From assembly GCF_002982115.1 (NCBI RefSeq), contig NZ_CP019980.1:380001-444000 (forward strand): a stretch of DNA of 64,000 nt, read 5' to 3'. A program made the translations under genes and the position numbers. Source of the stretch: Lysinibacillus sphaericus. Lineage in GTDB: Bacteria > Bacillota > Bacilli > Bacillales_A > Planococcaceae. Positions 44,024 through 55,010 of this stretch are shown here, one piece after another. Every line of letters starts with the position of its first letter. Position 1 is the stretch's first letter. The notes under the pieces were generated by a model that saw nothing but the letters and a program-made list of their open reading frames with translations, made no database searches and had not been told where the DNA came from.

Positions 44024-44853
44024 TGGGGGCCATTTCTAAACGAGCTGCAGGAGCGGCATTAATAAATGCAAATATTGAGCTGTTTGCTTGTCCAATTTGT
44101 CAGGAGTCCATGCAAGTGTATGAGCAAGGGAGGTTGACATGTACAGCAAACCATTCTTTTGATATCGCCAAGCAAGGCTATGTCAATATGCTAACGCATG
44201 GAGCAACCTCTAAATATAGCAAGGATCTTTTTGAATCCCGTAAAAAGATAATTGATAGTGGGTTGTACGATCCTCTAGAGGAGAAAATAGCAGAATTAAT
44301 AGGACAAGCAAAAACGGTGCTGGATACCGGCTGTGGAGAGGGTTCGCATTTAGCTCGCATACTGTCTGAAAGAGATAGTATCGGTGTAGGCATTGATATT
44401 GCAAAAGAGGGAATCCTTGCTGCTGCTCGCCATTACCCAGAGCAAATTTGGTGTGTAGGAGATTTAGCGAAAAGTCCCTTTGCTAAGCATAGCTTTGATG
44501 TCATATTAAATATTTTGTCCCCAGCAAATTATGAAGAATTTAAACGGCTACTTACAACTGGAGGGTGCGTTGTAAAAGTGGTTCCGCAAAGTGGTTATTT
44601 GCAACAATTACGAGCGCAGCTTTACGCTGATTCGACTAAAGAAACGTACTCCAATGAGCAAACGGTCGAACGCTTTCGTGAATGTTTTACAAAGGTTACA
44701 GTAGAACGCATTACTTATACGGTTCCACTTGCTGCAATGCTTGTACCAGCATTGCTTGAAATGACGCCAATGGGCTGGCATAAAGCACAGCAAACAGCAG
44801 TGGACGTCAGTGAAATAACGATTGATGTTGATATCTTAATCGGTCAGGTCTAA
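44023..44853 (+). CDS. rlmA: 23S rRNA (guanine-N1)-methyltransferase RlmA-type
   Basis: A 276-residue methyltransferase. The N-terminal zinc finger has C23, C26, C40 and H44. Then come the RlmA-typical GYVNML and SRKKIIDSGLYDPL, and an S-adenosylmethionine motif DTGCGEGSH (101-109). RlmA(I/II) methylates G745 or G748 in helix 35 of 23S rRNA; the G748 type can affect macrolide binding. The start is GTG at 44023, 7 nt after GGAGGG inside the MATE gene, so translation is coupled. Confidence 0.88.
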   Translation: MGAISKRAAGAALINANIELFACPICQESMQVYEQGRLTCTANHSFDIAKQGYVNMLTHGATSKYSKDLFESRKKIIDSGLYDPLEEKIAELIGQAKTVLDTGCGEGSHLARILSERDSIGVGIDIAKEGILAAARHYPEQIWCVGDLAKSPFAKHSFDVILNILSPANYEEFKRLLTTGGCVVKVVPQSGYLQQLRAQLYADSTKETYSNEQTVERFRECFTKVTVERITYTVPLAAMLVPALLEMTPMGWHKAQQTAVDVSEITIDVDILIGQV

Positions 44854-44941
44854 ATTAGAGCGATTTGACTTGGACAATTGCGGTATACAGCACTTTTCGA
44901 TTACAATAGTAATAACTATTGAATAAGGTAGGAATAAAACA

Positions 44942-45550
44942 GTGTATAAATTTACGGCAAATCTTGTCAAATTAATATTAAAATTAACAGGTTCAAAGGC
45001 TCGTGTATATGATGCGCATAACTTACCGAAGGAAGGTGGGTTTATTATTGCGTGTACACATACAGGCTATGTGGATATATTAAATTTAGGTGTTGCGGTC
45101 ATGCCTCGTGAAATTCACTTTATGGCGAAAAAGCAATTGTTTGATATCAAAGGGCTAGGATGGCTTATTAATCATTTAAATGCCTTTCCTGTTGATCGTG
45201 ATAATCCCGGGCCAAGTGTAATCAAAATTCCCTCACAGTTGCTGAAAGAGGGAAAAATTGTTGGGATTTTCCCATCAGGTACTCGTAATTCAGAAGGAAC
45301 AGATTTAAAGCAGGGTGCTATCACGATAGCACAACTGTCCAAAACTCAAATCGTTCCAGCCGCTTACGTTGGAGCGCGAAATGCTGGCGATGTCTTTAAA
45401 CGAGGAAAGGGTTATCTTATCTATGGAGAGCCGTTTTATGTGACAGGGAAAGGAAAAGAAGGTCGTGAGGAATTTACACACCATCTTGAACATGAGTTAA
45501 TTGCGTTAACAGAAGAATTGAATAAACGCATTGCAGCAGATAAAAAATAA
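44942..45550 (+). CDS. plsC: 1-acyl-sn-glycerol-3-phosphate acyltransferase-like (PlsC family)
   Basis: A 202-residue PlsC-fold enzyme that adds the second acyl chain in phosphatidic acid synthesis. The catalytic HxxxxD is H40-TGYVD45. Other family blocks are AFPVDRDNP (81-89) and FPSGTR (110-115, usually FPEGTR), and VPAAYVG. The start is GTG at 44942 with a weak GGTAGG site. The Ser in FPSGTR is an uncommon substitution in the glycerol-phosphate-binding motif and may reflect a paralogue with a different acceptor. Confidence 0.85.
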   Translation: MYKFTANLVKLILKLTGSKARVYDAHNLPKEGGFIIACTHTGYVDILNLGVAVMPREIHFMAKKQLFDIKGLGWLINHLNAFPVDRDNPGPSVIKIPSQLLKEGKIVGIFPSGTRNSEGTDLKQGAITIAQLSKTQIVPAAYVGARNAGDVFKRGKGYLIYGEPFYVTGKGKEGREEFTHHLEHELIALTEELNKRIAADKK

Positions 45551-45609
45551 TACAGTAAGCACTCAGAATCTCGTTGATTTTGGGTGCTTTGTCGTAGGAG
45601 GTATTTTTC

Positions 45610-46074
45610 ATGATTCACGTACTTTTTGTTTGCCTAGGGAATATTTGTCGCTCGCCAATGGCTGAGGCAGTCATGCGAGATTTAATAGAAAAAGCACAGT
45701 TGACCGACAAAATCGACGTAGATTCCGCTGCAACAAGCTCATGGCATATCGGTGAGCCACCCCACCGTGGAACACAAGACAAGTTACGAGAATATGGTAT
45801 AGCGACAAAGGGAATGCAAGGAAGACAGCTACAAAAACATGATTTTGATCAATTTGATTATATTGTAGGAATGGATGAAAATAATGTACGTAATATTTTT
45901 ACGATGCTAGGTAATCCAGATTCACCGAAGATTTTTCGTTTTTTAGATTTAACGGACCATCAAATGGATGTACCTGATCCATACTATACAGGTGATTTTC
46001 AGGAAACTTATAATCTAGTATTAGAGGGCTGTCAGGCATTATTAGAAAAAATTAAGTTTGACAACAAGTTATAG
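45610..46074 (+). CDS. Low-molecular-weight protein tyrosine phosphatase
   Basis: A 154-residue phosphatase with the P-loop CLGNICRS (Cys8 to Arg14), the general-acid motif DPYY, and SAATSSWHIG. B. subtilis YfkJ is the closest relative I can recall. It is the second tyrosine phosphatase of a different fold within 4 kb. AGGAGG precedes the ATG. The gene lies 59 bp after plsC. Confidence 0.92.
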   Translation: MIHVLFVCLGNICRSPMAEAVMRDLIEKAQLTDKIDVDSAATSSWHIGEPPHRGTQDKLREYGIATKGMQGRQLQKHDFDQFDYIVGMDENNVRNIFTMLGNPDSPKIFRFLDLTDHQMDVPDPYYTGDFQETYNLVLEGCQALLEKIKFDNKL

Positions 46075-46294
46075 GCACTAGCTTCACGGTTATTTTTGGC
46101 TTAAAATGGTAAATGTTATGTAATTTCCCCATGTGAAAAGATTACCTTAAACATTGGCATATCTAGCTTTGAAGGCATCAATATGTTATTATTTGCAGAG
46201 TAAAGATACGAAAAGTATTTAAATACCATTTGCAGATGTGTAAATGTGCATCTATGATTTTTATAAACTTTATTTTTGAAAGAGAGTGGAAACA

Positions 46295-47014
46295 ATGGGT
46301 CGTAAGTGGAACAATATTAAAGAAAAGAAGGCGTCAAAAGACCAAAGCACAAGTCGTGTTAATGCAAAATTCGGTCGCGAAATTTATGTAGCAGCAAAAT
46401 CAGGCGAACCAGATCCTGAATCAAATCGCGCTCTTAAAGTTGTTCTTGAACGTGCTAAAACTTACAGTGTTCCTAAACATATTATTGAAAAAGCGATCGA
46501 AAAAGCAAAAGGTGGCGGTGACGAAAACTTCGACGAATTACGCTACGAAGGTTTTGGACCGGCTGGCACAATGCTAATCGTGGATGCTTTAACAAACAAT
46601 GTGAACCGTACTGCATCTGATGTACGTGCAGCATTTGGTAAGAACAACGGTAACATGGGTGTAAGTGGTTCTGTTGCGTATATGTTTGATTCAACAGCAG
46701 TTATTGGTTTAGAAGGTAAGACAGCAGATGAAGTACTTGAAATTTTAATGGAAGCAGATGTCGATGCTCGTGATATTCTTGAAGAAGAAGATACTGTTAT
46801 CGTTTATGCTGAGCCAGATCAATTCTTTGCTGCACAAGAAGCGCTGAAGGCGGCAGGTGTTCAAGAATTTACCGTTGCAGAGCTTTCAATGCTTCCTCAA
46901 ACAGAAGTGACATTAACAGGTGACGATATAGCAAAATTTGAAAAACTAATTGATGCTTTAGAAGATTTAGATGATGTACAAAACGTTTACCATAACGCAG
47001 ATTTAGGTGAATAG
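46295..47014 (+). CDS. yeeI: YebC/PmpR-family protein YeeI
   Basis: A 239-residue protein matching B. subtilis YeeI in length and nearly throughout: [16 protein letters not shown] at the start, [46 protein letters not shown] at the end. YebC-family proteins bind DNA or, as shown for some, relieve ribosome stalling at proline-rich stretches; YeeI is the second, less-studied Bacillus copy. I chose the ATG at 46295, since an upstream ATG at 46286 lies within the GAGAGTGG site. Confidence 0.93.
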   Translation: MGRKWNNIKEKKASKDQSTSRVNAKFGREIYVAAKSGEPDPESNRALKVVLERAKTYSVPKHIIEKAIEKAKGGGDENFDELRYEGFGPAGTMLIVDALTNNVNRTASDVRAAFGKNNGNMGVSGSVAYMFDSTAVIGLEGKTADEVLEILMEADVDARDILEEEDTVIVYAEPDQFFAAQEALKAAGVQEFTVAELSMLPQTEVTLTGDDIAKFEKLIDALEDLDDVQNVYHNADLGE

Positions 47015-47032
47015 TTTTTATTATCAGTCAGG

Positions 47033-47064
47033 CCAGTAGCAAACCTTTGCTACTGGTTTTTACT
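47033..47064 (+). terminator. Terminator after yeeI
   Basis: A perfect 11-bp stem CCAGTAGCAAA / TTTGCTACTGG with a 2-nt loop, then TTTTTA. Confidence 0.9.
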
Positions 47065-47135
47065 TATGCTTTTTGCGTAGGCTCGGAAAATGGGCACAGA
47101 TAAGCAAATGTGGAAATTTATTAAGGGGGAGAATT

Positions 47136-48431
47136 GTGCAAACCTTATTAGCAATCGTTATTTTTTTAGTGACGTTATTTTTAGTCATTGTGCAACCACG
47201 TAAATTATCTATTGGCTGGTCTGCCTGTATTGGTGCAGCATTTGCCTTAATGTTGGGCGTCGTAACATGGCATGATGTCGTGGCGGTAACTGACATTGTG
47301 TGGAATGCTACATTATCATTTATAGGCATTATTATTATTTCTCTGATTTTGGATGAAATCGGATTTTTTGAATGGGCTGCATTACATATGGCACGACTTG
47401 CAAGAGGTAGTGGCATTCGTTTATTCATCTATATAGGTTGCTTAGGAGCGATTGTTTCAGCACTATTTGCGAACGATGGTGCAGCATTGATATTAACGCC
47501 AATCGTATTAGCGATGGTAAGAAAGTTAAACTTAACAGAGCAAAAGGTTTTTCCGTTTATTATTGCAAGTGGATTTATAGCAGATACAACATCATTACCA
47601 CTGGTGATTAGTAATTTAACAAATATTGTATCAGCGGATTTTTTTGATATTGGCTTTATAGAATATGCGGTGCATATGGTAGTGCCGAATATTGTTTCTT
47701 TAATAGCTAGTATACTCGTGCTATATGTTTTTTTCAGAAAGGCTATTCCGAAGCAGTACTCGATGGAGGCGGTGGTTCAACCAACTGTTGCCATTCGAGA
47801 TAAAAAATTATTCCACATCTCGTGGTACGTTATAGCAATATTATTAATTGGGTTTTTATTTAGTGAATATTTTATTATTCCAGTGTCATTTATTTTATGT
47901 AGTGTTGCGATAATTTTTTTATGGTTGGCACAGAGAAGTAAAAATATTGATACGCAGAGGGTTATGAAAGGTGCCCCGTGGAGTATAGTGTTCTTTTCAA
48001 TAGGAATGTACGTAGTCGTTTATGGTTTGAAAAATGTAGGGCTTACGGGGTTGTTAGCCGATGTGTTAGAACATGCCGTTCAGCAAGGCTTATTTGTAGC
48101 GACACTAACGATGGGATTTGTAGCAGCCATTTTGTCAGCAGTTATGAATAATTTGCCGACGGTGATGATAGATGCTTTAGCTATTGCTGAAACAAGTGCG
48201 ACAGGAACAATCAAAGCAGGACTTATTTATGCTAATGTAATAGGCACAAACCTAGGGCCGAAAATAACACCGATTGGTTCCTTAGCTACATTGTTATGGC
48301 TTCATATATTGGCGCAAAAAGGTATTAAAATCAGTTGGGGTCAGTACTTTAAGATAGGTATTATCCTAACGATCCCGACACTGCTTGTTACATTACTCGC
48401 ATTATGCGCTTGGCTAGCAATAATATTATAG
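47136..48431 (+). CDS. arsB: ArsB/NhaD-family arsenite or anion exporter
   Basis: A 431-residue membrane protein of the ion transporter superfamily with about 11 helices. Typical ArsB blocks are [52 protein letters not shown] and [19 protein letters not shown]. ArsB expels arsenite or antimonite using the proton motive force. The GTG at 47136 follows GGGGGAG; a longer frame from 47073 overlaps the preceding terminator region. No arsR or arsC is adjacent, so induction by arsenic is not evident here. Confidence 0.85.
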   Translation: MQTLLAIVIFLVTLFLVIVQPRKLSIGWSACIGAAFALMLGVVTWHDVVAVTDIVWNATLSFIGIIIISLILDEIGFFEWAALHMARLARGSGIRLFIYIGCLGAIVSALFANDGAALILTPIVLAMVRKLNLTEQKVFPFIIASGFIADTTSLPLVISNLTNIVSADFFDIGFIEYAVHMVVPNIVSLIASILVLYVFFRKAIPKQYSMEAVVQPTVAIRDKKLFHISWYVIAILLIGFLFSEYFIIPVSFILCSVAIIFLWLAQRSKNIDTQRVMKGAPWSIVFFSIGMYVVVYGLKNVGLTGLLADVLEHAVQQGLFVATLTMGFVAAILSAVMNNLPTVMIDALAIAETSATGTIKAGLIYANVIGTNLGPKITPIGSLATLLWLHILAQKGIKISWGQYFKIGIILTIPTLLVTLLALCAWLAIIL

Positions 48432-48520
48432 TATTAAAGTCAAAATAGTTGAAAAAATAAATTTTTAGGTAATAATTAGTTATTATACTAGCAAAATGAA
48501 GAAGGAAAGTGTGCCAAAAT

Positions 48521-50272
48521 ATGAGCAGAGCAAATAAGTTAAGTAATAAAATTATTTTAATTTCATTAATGACATTAGTCGCTTTATTAATTGGTTTTAT
48601 CGTCACGACGATTTACACAGCAAAATCATCTGTAAATAAAACAATGGGGTCACAGGCAGTAGCGGTAGCAGAAAACATTGCAAAACAGTTAAATGCGGAT
48701 GATTATATTGAGCTTTCGAAAAAACCATCGGAGTCTAAACTTTACTGGGAGCTAAGAGAGCAATTAAACGATTTACGAGAAAAAAATGGCGTGCTTTATG
48801 CTTATACATTTGCGGTACCAACGGAAGATCAGAAAGTAAGATTTTTAGTTGATGGTATGCCTAAAGATGATCAAGAAAATGCAGGTGCTATCAATTCGGA
48901 ATCATCTTCTACTTACTATAAGGATCTTGAAAAAGTAATGGCTACAGGTAGCTATTATTCCGCAATATTACATAGTAGTGACTTTGGAGATTATTTATCG
49001 GGTACGGTGCCATTAAAAGATGAATCCGGTACGATTGTTGCCTTTGTTGGTGTAGATATTGATGCAACACAAGTAAGTGGCGTAACGAATACGGTATTAA
49101 CTTCAGTTTTACCAGCCCTTATTGCGATTATGTTCGTATTAACGGTGGTTGGAATGGTCATCATGTATCGTTATATTAACCGTTCATTAAAACCACTCAG
49201 TTCTTTAGGGGAAGCAGCTGAATACTTTGCACGTGGTGATATTGTTCAAGCAACGGAAGCAGTCGAGAAACTACAGTTTAAAGGTAAAAATGAAATTGCC
49301 GTTTTCGCCAATGCTTTTAAGGAATCGTTGATAAAATTAAAAGACACTTTCCAAACGATTCAACTTCGCACGGTTGCTTTACGAGAGGTTGTTGGCAAAA
49401 TAGATGCTACTTCACAGCAGGTTGAAGCATCAAACTCAAAAATTGCAGACCGTATTATTGAAATTGCGGCAGGTAGTGAACAGCACCAGCAAAACAATAA
49501 TGAGGTTTTGTTAACAATGAATGAAATGTCCATTGGCATCCAACGTTTAGCTGATACAACTTCCGAAATCGCTGAGTCTTCCAGTGCAATGACGGGATTA
49601 GTAGAGTCCAATGTAAACCATTCTCAAGAGGTTATTTCGCAAATCCAAAATGTTGAATCTTCTGTGTTGCGTACAGCAGGACATGTTGAAGAGATGGGCA
49701 ATAAATTCCGTTCAATTGAAGATATGGTGCTAGTGATTACCAATATTGCCGATCAAACAAACCTACTTGCATTAAATGCTGCTATTGAAGCGGCGAGAGC
49801 TGGGGAAGCTGGAAAAGGCTTTGCAGTAGTAGCAGATGAAGTACGTAAGTTGGCTGAAATGTCTAAGACTTCTGCTGATGATATTCAAAAACATTTAGTA
49901 AGCTTTAAAGATATTACGGACCGTGCTCTTTCTGAAATGGCACAAAGTACGGAAGATGTGCAAGCGGGGAATGAAGCGGTGCAACAAATTGGTACAAGCC
50001 TTTCACAAATTTTACAATCGGTTGCAATGGTTAACAATAAAATTCAAGATGACTCTGCAGTAATCGAAGAAATGTCAGCCGGTTCAGAAGAAATCTTAGC
50101 GACGATAGAGCAAATGCAAAATATTGCGCAGCAAAGTGCCTTAGGTACGAAAGAAGTTGCAACTGCTTCAGATTTACAGGTGGCAATGGTTTCAGAATTA
50201 AATGAAGTAGTAGAAATTTTGGAACGCACATCTAAAGAGGTAATTGAAGCGATTAATACATTTAAATTATAA
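48521..50272 (+). CDS. Methyl-accepting chemotaxis protein (Cache-type sensor)
   Basis: A 583-residue chemoreceptor. Membrane segments lie at about 14-34 and 200-222, flanking an extracellular PAS-like Cache domain ([32 protein letters not shown]). A HAMP domain and the cytoplasmic coiled coil follow, with the tip sequence [20 protein letters not shown]. The ligand is unknown. Start choice is uncertain between ATG at 48521 and an in-frame GTG at 48509 that lies only 3 nt after GAAGG. A terminator follows. Confidence 0.88.
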   Translation: MSRANKLSNKIILISLMTLVALLIGFIVTTIYTAKSSVNKTMGSQAVAVAENIAKQLNADDYIELSKKPSESKLYWELREQLNDLREKNGVLYAYTFAVPTEDQKVRFLVDGMPKDDQENAGAINSESSSTYYKDLEKVMATGSYYSAILHSSDFGDYLSGTVPLKDESGTIVAFVGVDIDATQVSGVTNTVLTSVLPALIAIMFVLTVVGMVIMYRYINRSLKPLSSLGEAAEYFARGDIVQATEAVEKLQFKGKNEIAVFANAFKESLIKLKDTFQTIQLRTVALREVVGKIDATSQQVEASNSKIADRIIEIAAGSEQHQQNNNEVLLTMNEMSIGIQRLADTTSEIAESSSAMTGLVESNVNHSQEVISQIQNVESSVLRTAGHVEEMGNKFRSIEDMVLVITNIADQTNLLALNAAIEAARAGEAGKGFAVVADEVRKLAEMSKTSADDIQKHLVSFKDITDRALSEMAQSTEDVQAGNEAVQQIGTSLSQILQSVAMVNNKIQDDSAVIEEMSAGSEEILATIEQMQNIAQQSALGTKEVATASDLQVAMVSELNEVVEILERTSKEVIEAINTFKL

Positions 50273-50280
50273 AGAATATC

Positions 50281-50341
50281 AAAAAACTATTTTTCTACGC
50301 ATTGTATCCCTGTAGAAAGATAGTTTTTTTTCTGTGCGAAA
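50281..50341 (+). terminator. Terminator after the second chemoreceptor gene
   Basis: AAACTATTTTTCTAC pairs with GTAGAAAGATAGTTT around a 13-nt loop, followed by several T. Confidence 0.85.
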
Positions 50342-50487
50342 AAATGTGTATATTAGCATATTTAAACGAAAAGGTGAGTATTCTACACATTTATTGTGAA
50401 ATACATATTGTGTAAACTATAAAACCATTCCATAATATAGATTAATATTAATGCTTTAAATGAACGAAGTAAAAAGGGGTGTAAAGC

Positions 50488-52230
50488 ATGAAATTTTTAC
50501 GTTCAATACAGGGGAAATTAATTATCGTTTCAATGGCATTACTAATAGTGCCGAGCTTAATCATTGGTATAGTCAGTTATGGGAAAGCAAAGGATGGTAT
50601 GGAAGGTTTAGGCGAACAAGTTATTCAAAATAGTGTTGAGTCTACTTTACAATTAATCGAACTTGCAAATGAAAGTGTAGAAAAAGGTGACATCCCTTTG
50701 GAGGTTGCGCAGGAAAGAGTACGAGAAGCGCTGCTTGGTCCAAAGGATAGTGAGGGAAAACGACCAATTAATTATCCTGGTAATCTAGGAGAGTATGGTT
50801 ATATCTATGTTTTAGACGATAAAGGAACATTAACTACACATCCTACTCGCGAAGGGGATAACTTGTGGGATGATCAAGATAGCAGTGGAAAGTATTTTAT
50901 TCGTGATGTAACCGAGCGAGCATTACAAGGCGGTGGTTTTACGGAATATGAGTTTACACTTCCAGGTCAGGACGTATTAGCGGATAAAATCATCTATTCT
51001 GCAAAAGATCCACATTGGGGATGGATTGTCGCATCTGGTACATATATGCAAGATTTTAATAAGGAAGCTAATTCATTGTTATTGGTTATTGGTCTAACAT
51101 TATTGGGTGCCATTATTATTGGTACCGTCATTGTAATTTTTGTGTCTAGACATTTGGCTTTACCAGTTAAAAACTTATCGAAGCGTGTCCATGAAGTGGC
51201 ACAAGGTAATTTAACCGTTGAAATTGAAAACCTACAACGATCAGATGAAATTGGCCAATTGAATACTGGTTTTAATGATATGGTAGATCAATTAAAGACA
51301 TTAATTACAGATGTTGAGGAGGCCATTGTCGAAATTCAATCGACTTCGTCCAATTTAACAGCCGTTGCAGAGGAAACAAATGCTTACGGTGATGAAATTG
51401 TCAAAGCGATTAATGAGGTATCAAGAGGGGCAGTGAAACAAGCATCAGACGCAGAGGATACAAATCGTACAGCGATTGCATTTGCACAGCAAATTGTAGA
51501 GCTACATGATAAAAATGAATTAATGTTGGATGCTTCTCAAAAAATGAAGCAGTCCAATGAAGAAGGGCTTGTGAATTTAAACAGTTTGAAACACAAATCA
51601 CAAGAATCGTCTGCGCTTATTAACAGTGTTCAAACAGTGTTCAATAGCTTAATTGTTAAAGTAAGAGAAATTGAAGGTATTGTGGGCACAATCAATGAAA
51701 TTTCCGATCAAACGAATCTTCTTGCATTAAATGCATCGATTGAAGCGGCGCGTGCTGGAGAGCATGGCAAAGGCTTTGCTGTAGTAGCGGAGGAAGTACG
51801 TAAGCTAGCAGATCAAACATCTGTTGCAACAGATTTGGTACGCACGACGTTACGAGGTATTGAAAGTGAAACGAACTTAGTAAATGATGAGATGCAAAAA
51901 ACAAATATCATTGTCCGTGAGCAAAATAATTCAGTTAGTATGATGGAATCTTCATTTAATGAGATAGAAGCGTCTGTCGGAGAGATTATAGTAAATATTG
52001 GAGAGATGACGGCGGGCGTAGAATATTTAAATAGCTCTAAGGAAGATATTATGCAATCGATTGAAAGTATCGCGCTGATTAGTGAGAAAAATGCAGCTTC
52101 CTCAGAAGAAGTCACAGCATCAGTTGACGAGCAACAGAGAGCTATTCAGCTTATTAGCGAATCATCTAATGATTTAACAGACGAAATTTCAGCATTACAG
52201 GAATCTATTCAACGTTTTACAATAAGATAA
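50488..52230 (+). CDS. Methyl-accepting chemotaxis protein (single Cache sensor)
   Basis: A 580-residue chemoreceptor with membrane segments at about 11-31 and 192-214. The extracellular Cache_2-like domain is recognised by [20 protein letters not shown] and [17 protein letters not shown]; this type often binds small carboxylates, but the ligand here is unproven. HAMP and signalling domains follow, with the tip [20 protein letters not shown]. It directly follows another chemoreceptor in the same direction, but each has its own promoter region. AAAGGGG precedes the ATG. Confidence 0.9.
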   Translation: MKFLRSIQGKLIIVSMALLIVPSLIIGIVSYGKAKDGMEGLGEQVIQNSVESTLQLIELANESVEKGDIPLEVAQERVREALLGPKDSEGKRPINYPGNLGEYGYIYVLDDKGTLTTHPTREGDNLWDDQDSSGKYFIRDVTERALQGGGFTEYEFTLPGQDVLADKIIYSAKDPHWGWIVASGTYMQDFNKEANSLLLVIGLTLLGAIIIGTVIVIFVSRHLALPVKNLSKRVHEVAQGNLTVEIENLQRSDEIGQLNTGFNDMVDQLKTLITDVEEAIVEIQSTSSNLTAVAEETNAYGDEIVKAINEVSRGAVKQASDAEDTNRTAIAFAQQIVELHDKNELMLDASQKMKQSNEEGLVNLNSLKHKSQESSALINSVQTVFNSLIVKVREIEGIVGTINEISDQTNLLALNASIEAARAGEHGKGFAVVAEEVRKLADQTSVATDLVRTTLRGIESETNLVNDEMQKTNIIVREQNNSVSMMESSFNEIEASVGEIIVNIGEMTAGVEYLNSSKEDIMQSIESIALISEKNAASSEEVTASVDEQQRAIQLISESSNDLTDEISALQESIQRFTIR

Positions 52231-52560
52231 CCATTGAGAGGCTGGGACATAACTAAAAAAATTTAAGGAACCGAGGAAAGCTGTTCATAAATTTTTGCTA
52301 TATGGAGAACTAGCTAACTTAGCTATTCTTGCTTTTGCAATAAATAAAAATTTAGTAGGGTTCACTAGTAGTTAGTAGCGGAGGCGGTGACTCCTGCGGG
52401 ACGCACGCAGCGTAAGACGCTGGCATTCCGCGCGTTAGCTAGGGTTGCGGCTTACGTGTGCTGAGCGGAAAGCACCGCCGAAGCGGACAACGGCGCAGCA
52501 AAAAATGTGTTAGATTGATGGCAGTCAATCTAACACATTTTCTCTTTTGTACAAGCATCT
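52231..52560. repeat. Long dispersed intergenic repeat, forward copy
   Basis: It begins GAGGCTGGGACATAACT, contains TTGCTTTTGCAATAAATAA, AGTAGCGGAGGCGGTGACTC, GGGTTGCGGCTTACGTGTG and GGAAAGCACCGCCGAAGCGG, and ends in a GTGTTAGATTGA/TCAATCTAACAC hairpin (52507-52538) with a T-rich tail that likely terminates the chemoreceptor transcript. About 330 bp; it codes for nothing visible. Confidence 0.75.
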
Positions 52561-52602
52561 TTTTTATAGGCAAGACGTTGTTAGTATAAAGGGGTGTTGC
52601 AT

Positions 52603-53178
52603 ATGAAAAGGTGGATAGTGGGAGGCATCATAATTGTTGTTTGTATAGGTAGTACTCTTTATATATGGTTAGGACAAGAAATGAAACGAGGCACACAGCC
52701 AGTTGCAGATGGAACAGCACCATATGTTATCGTGCTTGGAGCAAAAGTAAAGCCAGGTGGTGTGTTATCACTATCTTTAAAAAGTAGATTGGAAGAGGCT
52801 GTAACCTATCTCAATCAATACCCACATGTTAAGGTAATCGTCTCGGGTGGACAGGGAACAGATGAGGATAGAACAGAGGCATCAGCAATGTTTACCTACC
52901 TAGAAGACAATGGCATTGAAGCTGAACGAATTTTAATGGAAGAGCAATCCACATCGACATATGAAAACTTATTATTTTCAAAAGAATTACTACCAGCAGG
53001 GACAAAGCAAATTACCATTGTCTCGAATGATTTCCATTTACAACGAGCGAAGTATTTAGCGAATAAGCTTGATTTAGAGGCAGATGTCGTTGTTGCCAAA
53101 ACCCCAAAATCTGTGGAAGCGAAGTTAACACTACGGGAAAGAGCTGCATTATTAAAAACATATATCATTGGTCATTAA
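52603..53178 (+). CDS. YdcF/SanA-family (DUF218) membrane-anchored protein
   Basis: A 191-residue protein with an N-terminal membrane anchor (about 5-24) and an external DUF218 domain: YVIVLGAKVKPGGVLSLSLKSRLEEA, VIVSGGQGTDEDRTEASAM, and SNDFHLQRAKYLA. Family members (SanA, YdcF, ElyC) affect envelope barrier function or precursor handling; YdcF binds S-adenosylmethionine in vitro. The ATG at 52603 lies 10 nt after AAAGGGG. Exact role unknown. Confidence 0.87.
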   Translation: MKRWIVGGIIIVVCIGSTLYIWLGQEMKRGTQPVADGTAPYVIVLGAKVKPGGVLSLSLKSRLEEAVTYLNQYPHVKVIVSGGQGTDEDRTEASAMFTYLEDNGIEAERILMEEQSTSTYENLLFSKELLPAGTKQITIVSNDFHLQRAKYLANKLDLEADVVVAKTPKSVEAKLTLRERAALLKTYIIGH

Positions 53179-53259
53179 TGATATATTTACTTTCTTTCCA
53201 TTATATATTTGGCATATAATAGAAATATAATGACTAAACGACAGAAAGAGGGTACTTCT

Positions 53260-54957
53260 ATGACAACGTTTAAAGATTATGTATACAGCCGTCCGAACGT
53301 GGAGGCGATGAAAGAGCAACAGTTAGCTTTAATCGAGCAATTTAAAGAAGCACAATCGGTTGAGGCACAAAGCGAACTAATTGAAAAATTAAATGAACTG
53401 AGTAATGAATATGCGACAATGGCAAACCTCGTCTACATTCGAGCATCGATTGATACCCACGATTCATTTTACCAAGAAGAACGTGATTATTTTGATGAAG
53501 TAGGCCCTGAGCTTGAAGAAATCACAACCGAATATTATAAAGCATTAATCGCTTCACCATTCCGCGAGCAGTTAGAAGAAAAATGGGGGCAACAGTTATT
53601 TGATTTAGCATCCTATCAAATTAAAGGATTTTCACCGAAAGTCATTGATTTAATGCAAAAGGAGAACAAACTAGTATCAGAATATAATAAACTAGTTGCT
53701 TCAGCACAGATTGACTTTAACGGTGAAACATTAACGCTAGCACAGTTAGGACCTTATACAGAATCGACAGATCGAGCAATGCGTAAGGCTGCTACAGAAG
53801 CTCGTTTTGGCTTTTTTGCTGAGCATGAAGCGGAATTTGATCGCTTATACGATGAGCTAGTTAAAGTGCGTCATGAAATTGCTGTAAAATTAGGCTATAA
53901 AAATTATGTAGAGCTTGGCTATATCCGTATGAACCGAATTGATTATAATGCTGAAATGGTCAAGAAATTCCGTGACCAAGTACGTGATTTAATCGTGCCA
54001 GTTGCAACAAAACTATTTGAGCGTCAAGCAAAGCGAATCGGGATTTCAGACTTAAAATTTTATGATGAAGCTTTAAACTTCTTAACAGGTAATGCTACGC
54101 CAAAGGGTGATGCAAATTGGATAGTGGCAAACGGTAAAAAAATGTATGAAGAACTATCTCCTGAAACGGGTGAATTTTTCAACTTTATGATTGACCATGA
54201 CCTAATGGATTTAGTTGCGAAAAAGGGGAAAGAAAGTGGCGGCTATTGTACGTTTATTGAAAATTATCATTCGCCGTTTATTTTCTCGAACTTTAACGGT
54301 ACATCAGGTGATATTGATGTGTTAACACATGAGGCTGGACATGCCTTCCAAGTATTCTCAAGCCGTGATATTGGCATCCCAGAATATTTATGGCCAACAT
54401 ATGAATCATGCGAAATCCATTCGATGAGTATGGAGTTTTTCACATGGCCTTGGATGGAATTATTCTTCAAAGAAGACACGGAGAAATATAAATTTACACA
54501 TTTAAGCAGTGGCTTATTATTTCTTCCTTACGGTGTTGCTGTTGATGAATTCCAACATGTTATTTACGAAAATCCAGAGATGACACCTGCTGAGCGTAAA
54601 GCTGCATGGAAAAAAATCGAGCAAACCTATTTACCACACCGTGACTATGATGGTAATAGCTATTTAGAGTCAGGTGGTATATGGCAACGTCAGGCACATA
54701 TTTATGCAAGCCCGTTCTATTATATCGACTACACGTTAGCGCAAATTTGTGCGTTCCAATTCTGGAAACGTTCACGTGAAGAGTTTGACGCAGCATGGAA
54801 GGATTATATCCATTTATGTGGCTTAGGCGGTTCCATGTCATTTACAAAACTTGTGAAGGAAGCGGGCTTAATTTCTCCGTTTGAGGATGGCTGTGTAGAA
54901 TCAGTAATCGGTGTGATTGAGGACTACTTAAATTCAGTGGATGATACAAAGTTGTAG
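53260..54957 (+). CDS. M3-family oligoendopeptidase (PepF-like)
   Basis: A 565-residue cytoplasmic zinc metallopeptidase. The zinc motif is HEAGH (His357, Glu358, His361) with the third ligand Glu385 in ESCEIHSMSMEFF. The C-terminal YIDYTLAQICAFQFW helix is typical of M3 oligopeptidases, which degrade peptides of roughly 7 to 20 residues. The ATG at 53260 follows AGAGGG; an upstream ATG at 53209 lies in the promoter-like spacer. Single gene. Confidence 0.92.
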   Translation: MTTFKDYVYSRPNVEAMKEQQLALIEQFKEAQSVEAQSELIEKLNELSNEYATMANLVYIRASIDTHDSFYQEERDYFDEVGPELEEITTEYYKALIASPFREQLEEKWGQQLFDLASYQIKGFSPKVIDLMQKENKLVSEYNKLVASAQIDFNGETLTLAQLGPYTESTDRAMRKAATEARFGFFAEHEAEFDRLYDELVKVRHEIAVKLGYKNYVELGYIRMNRIDYNAEMVKKFRDQVRDLIVPVATKLFERQAKRIGISDLKFYDEALNFLTGNATPKGDANWIVANGKKMYEELSPETGEFFNFMIDHDLMDLVAKKGKESGGYCTFIENYHSPFIFSNFNGTSGDIDVLTHEAGHAFQVFSSRDIGIPEYLWPTYESCEIHSMSMEFFTWPWMELFFKEDTEKYKFTHLSSGLLFLPYGVAVDEFQHVIYENPEMTPAERKAAWKKIEQTYLPHRDYDGNSYLESGGIWQRQAHIYASPFYYIDYTLAQICAFQFWKRSREEFDAAWKDYIHLCGLGGSMSFTKLVKEAGLISPFEDGCVESVIGVIEDYLNSVDDTKL

Positions 54958-55010
54958 ATGTTAGATAGAAACTGTGCAGAGCTAATATAGTGGCTCTATA
55001 AGAAATTAGC

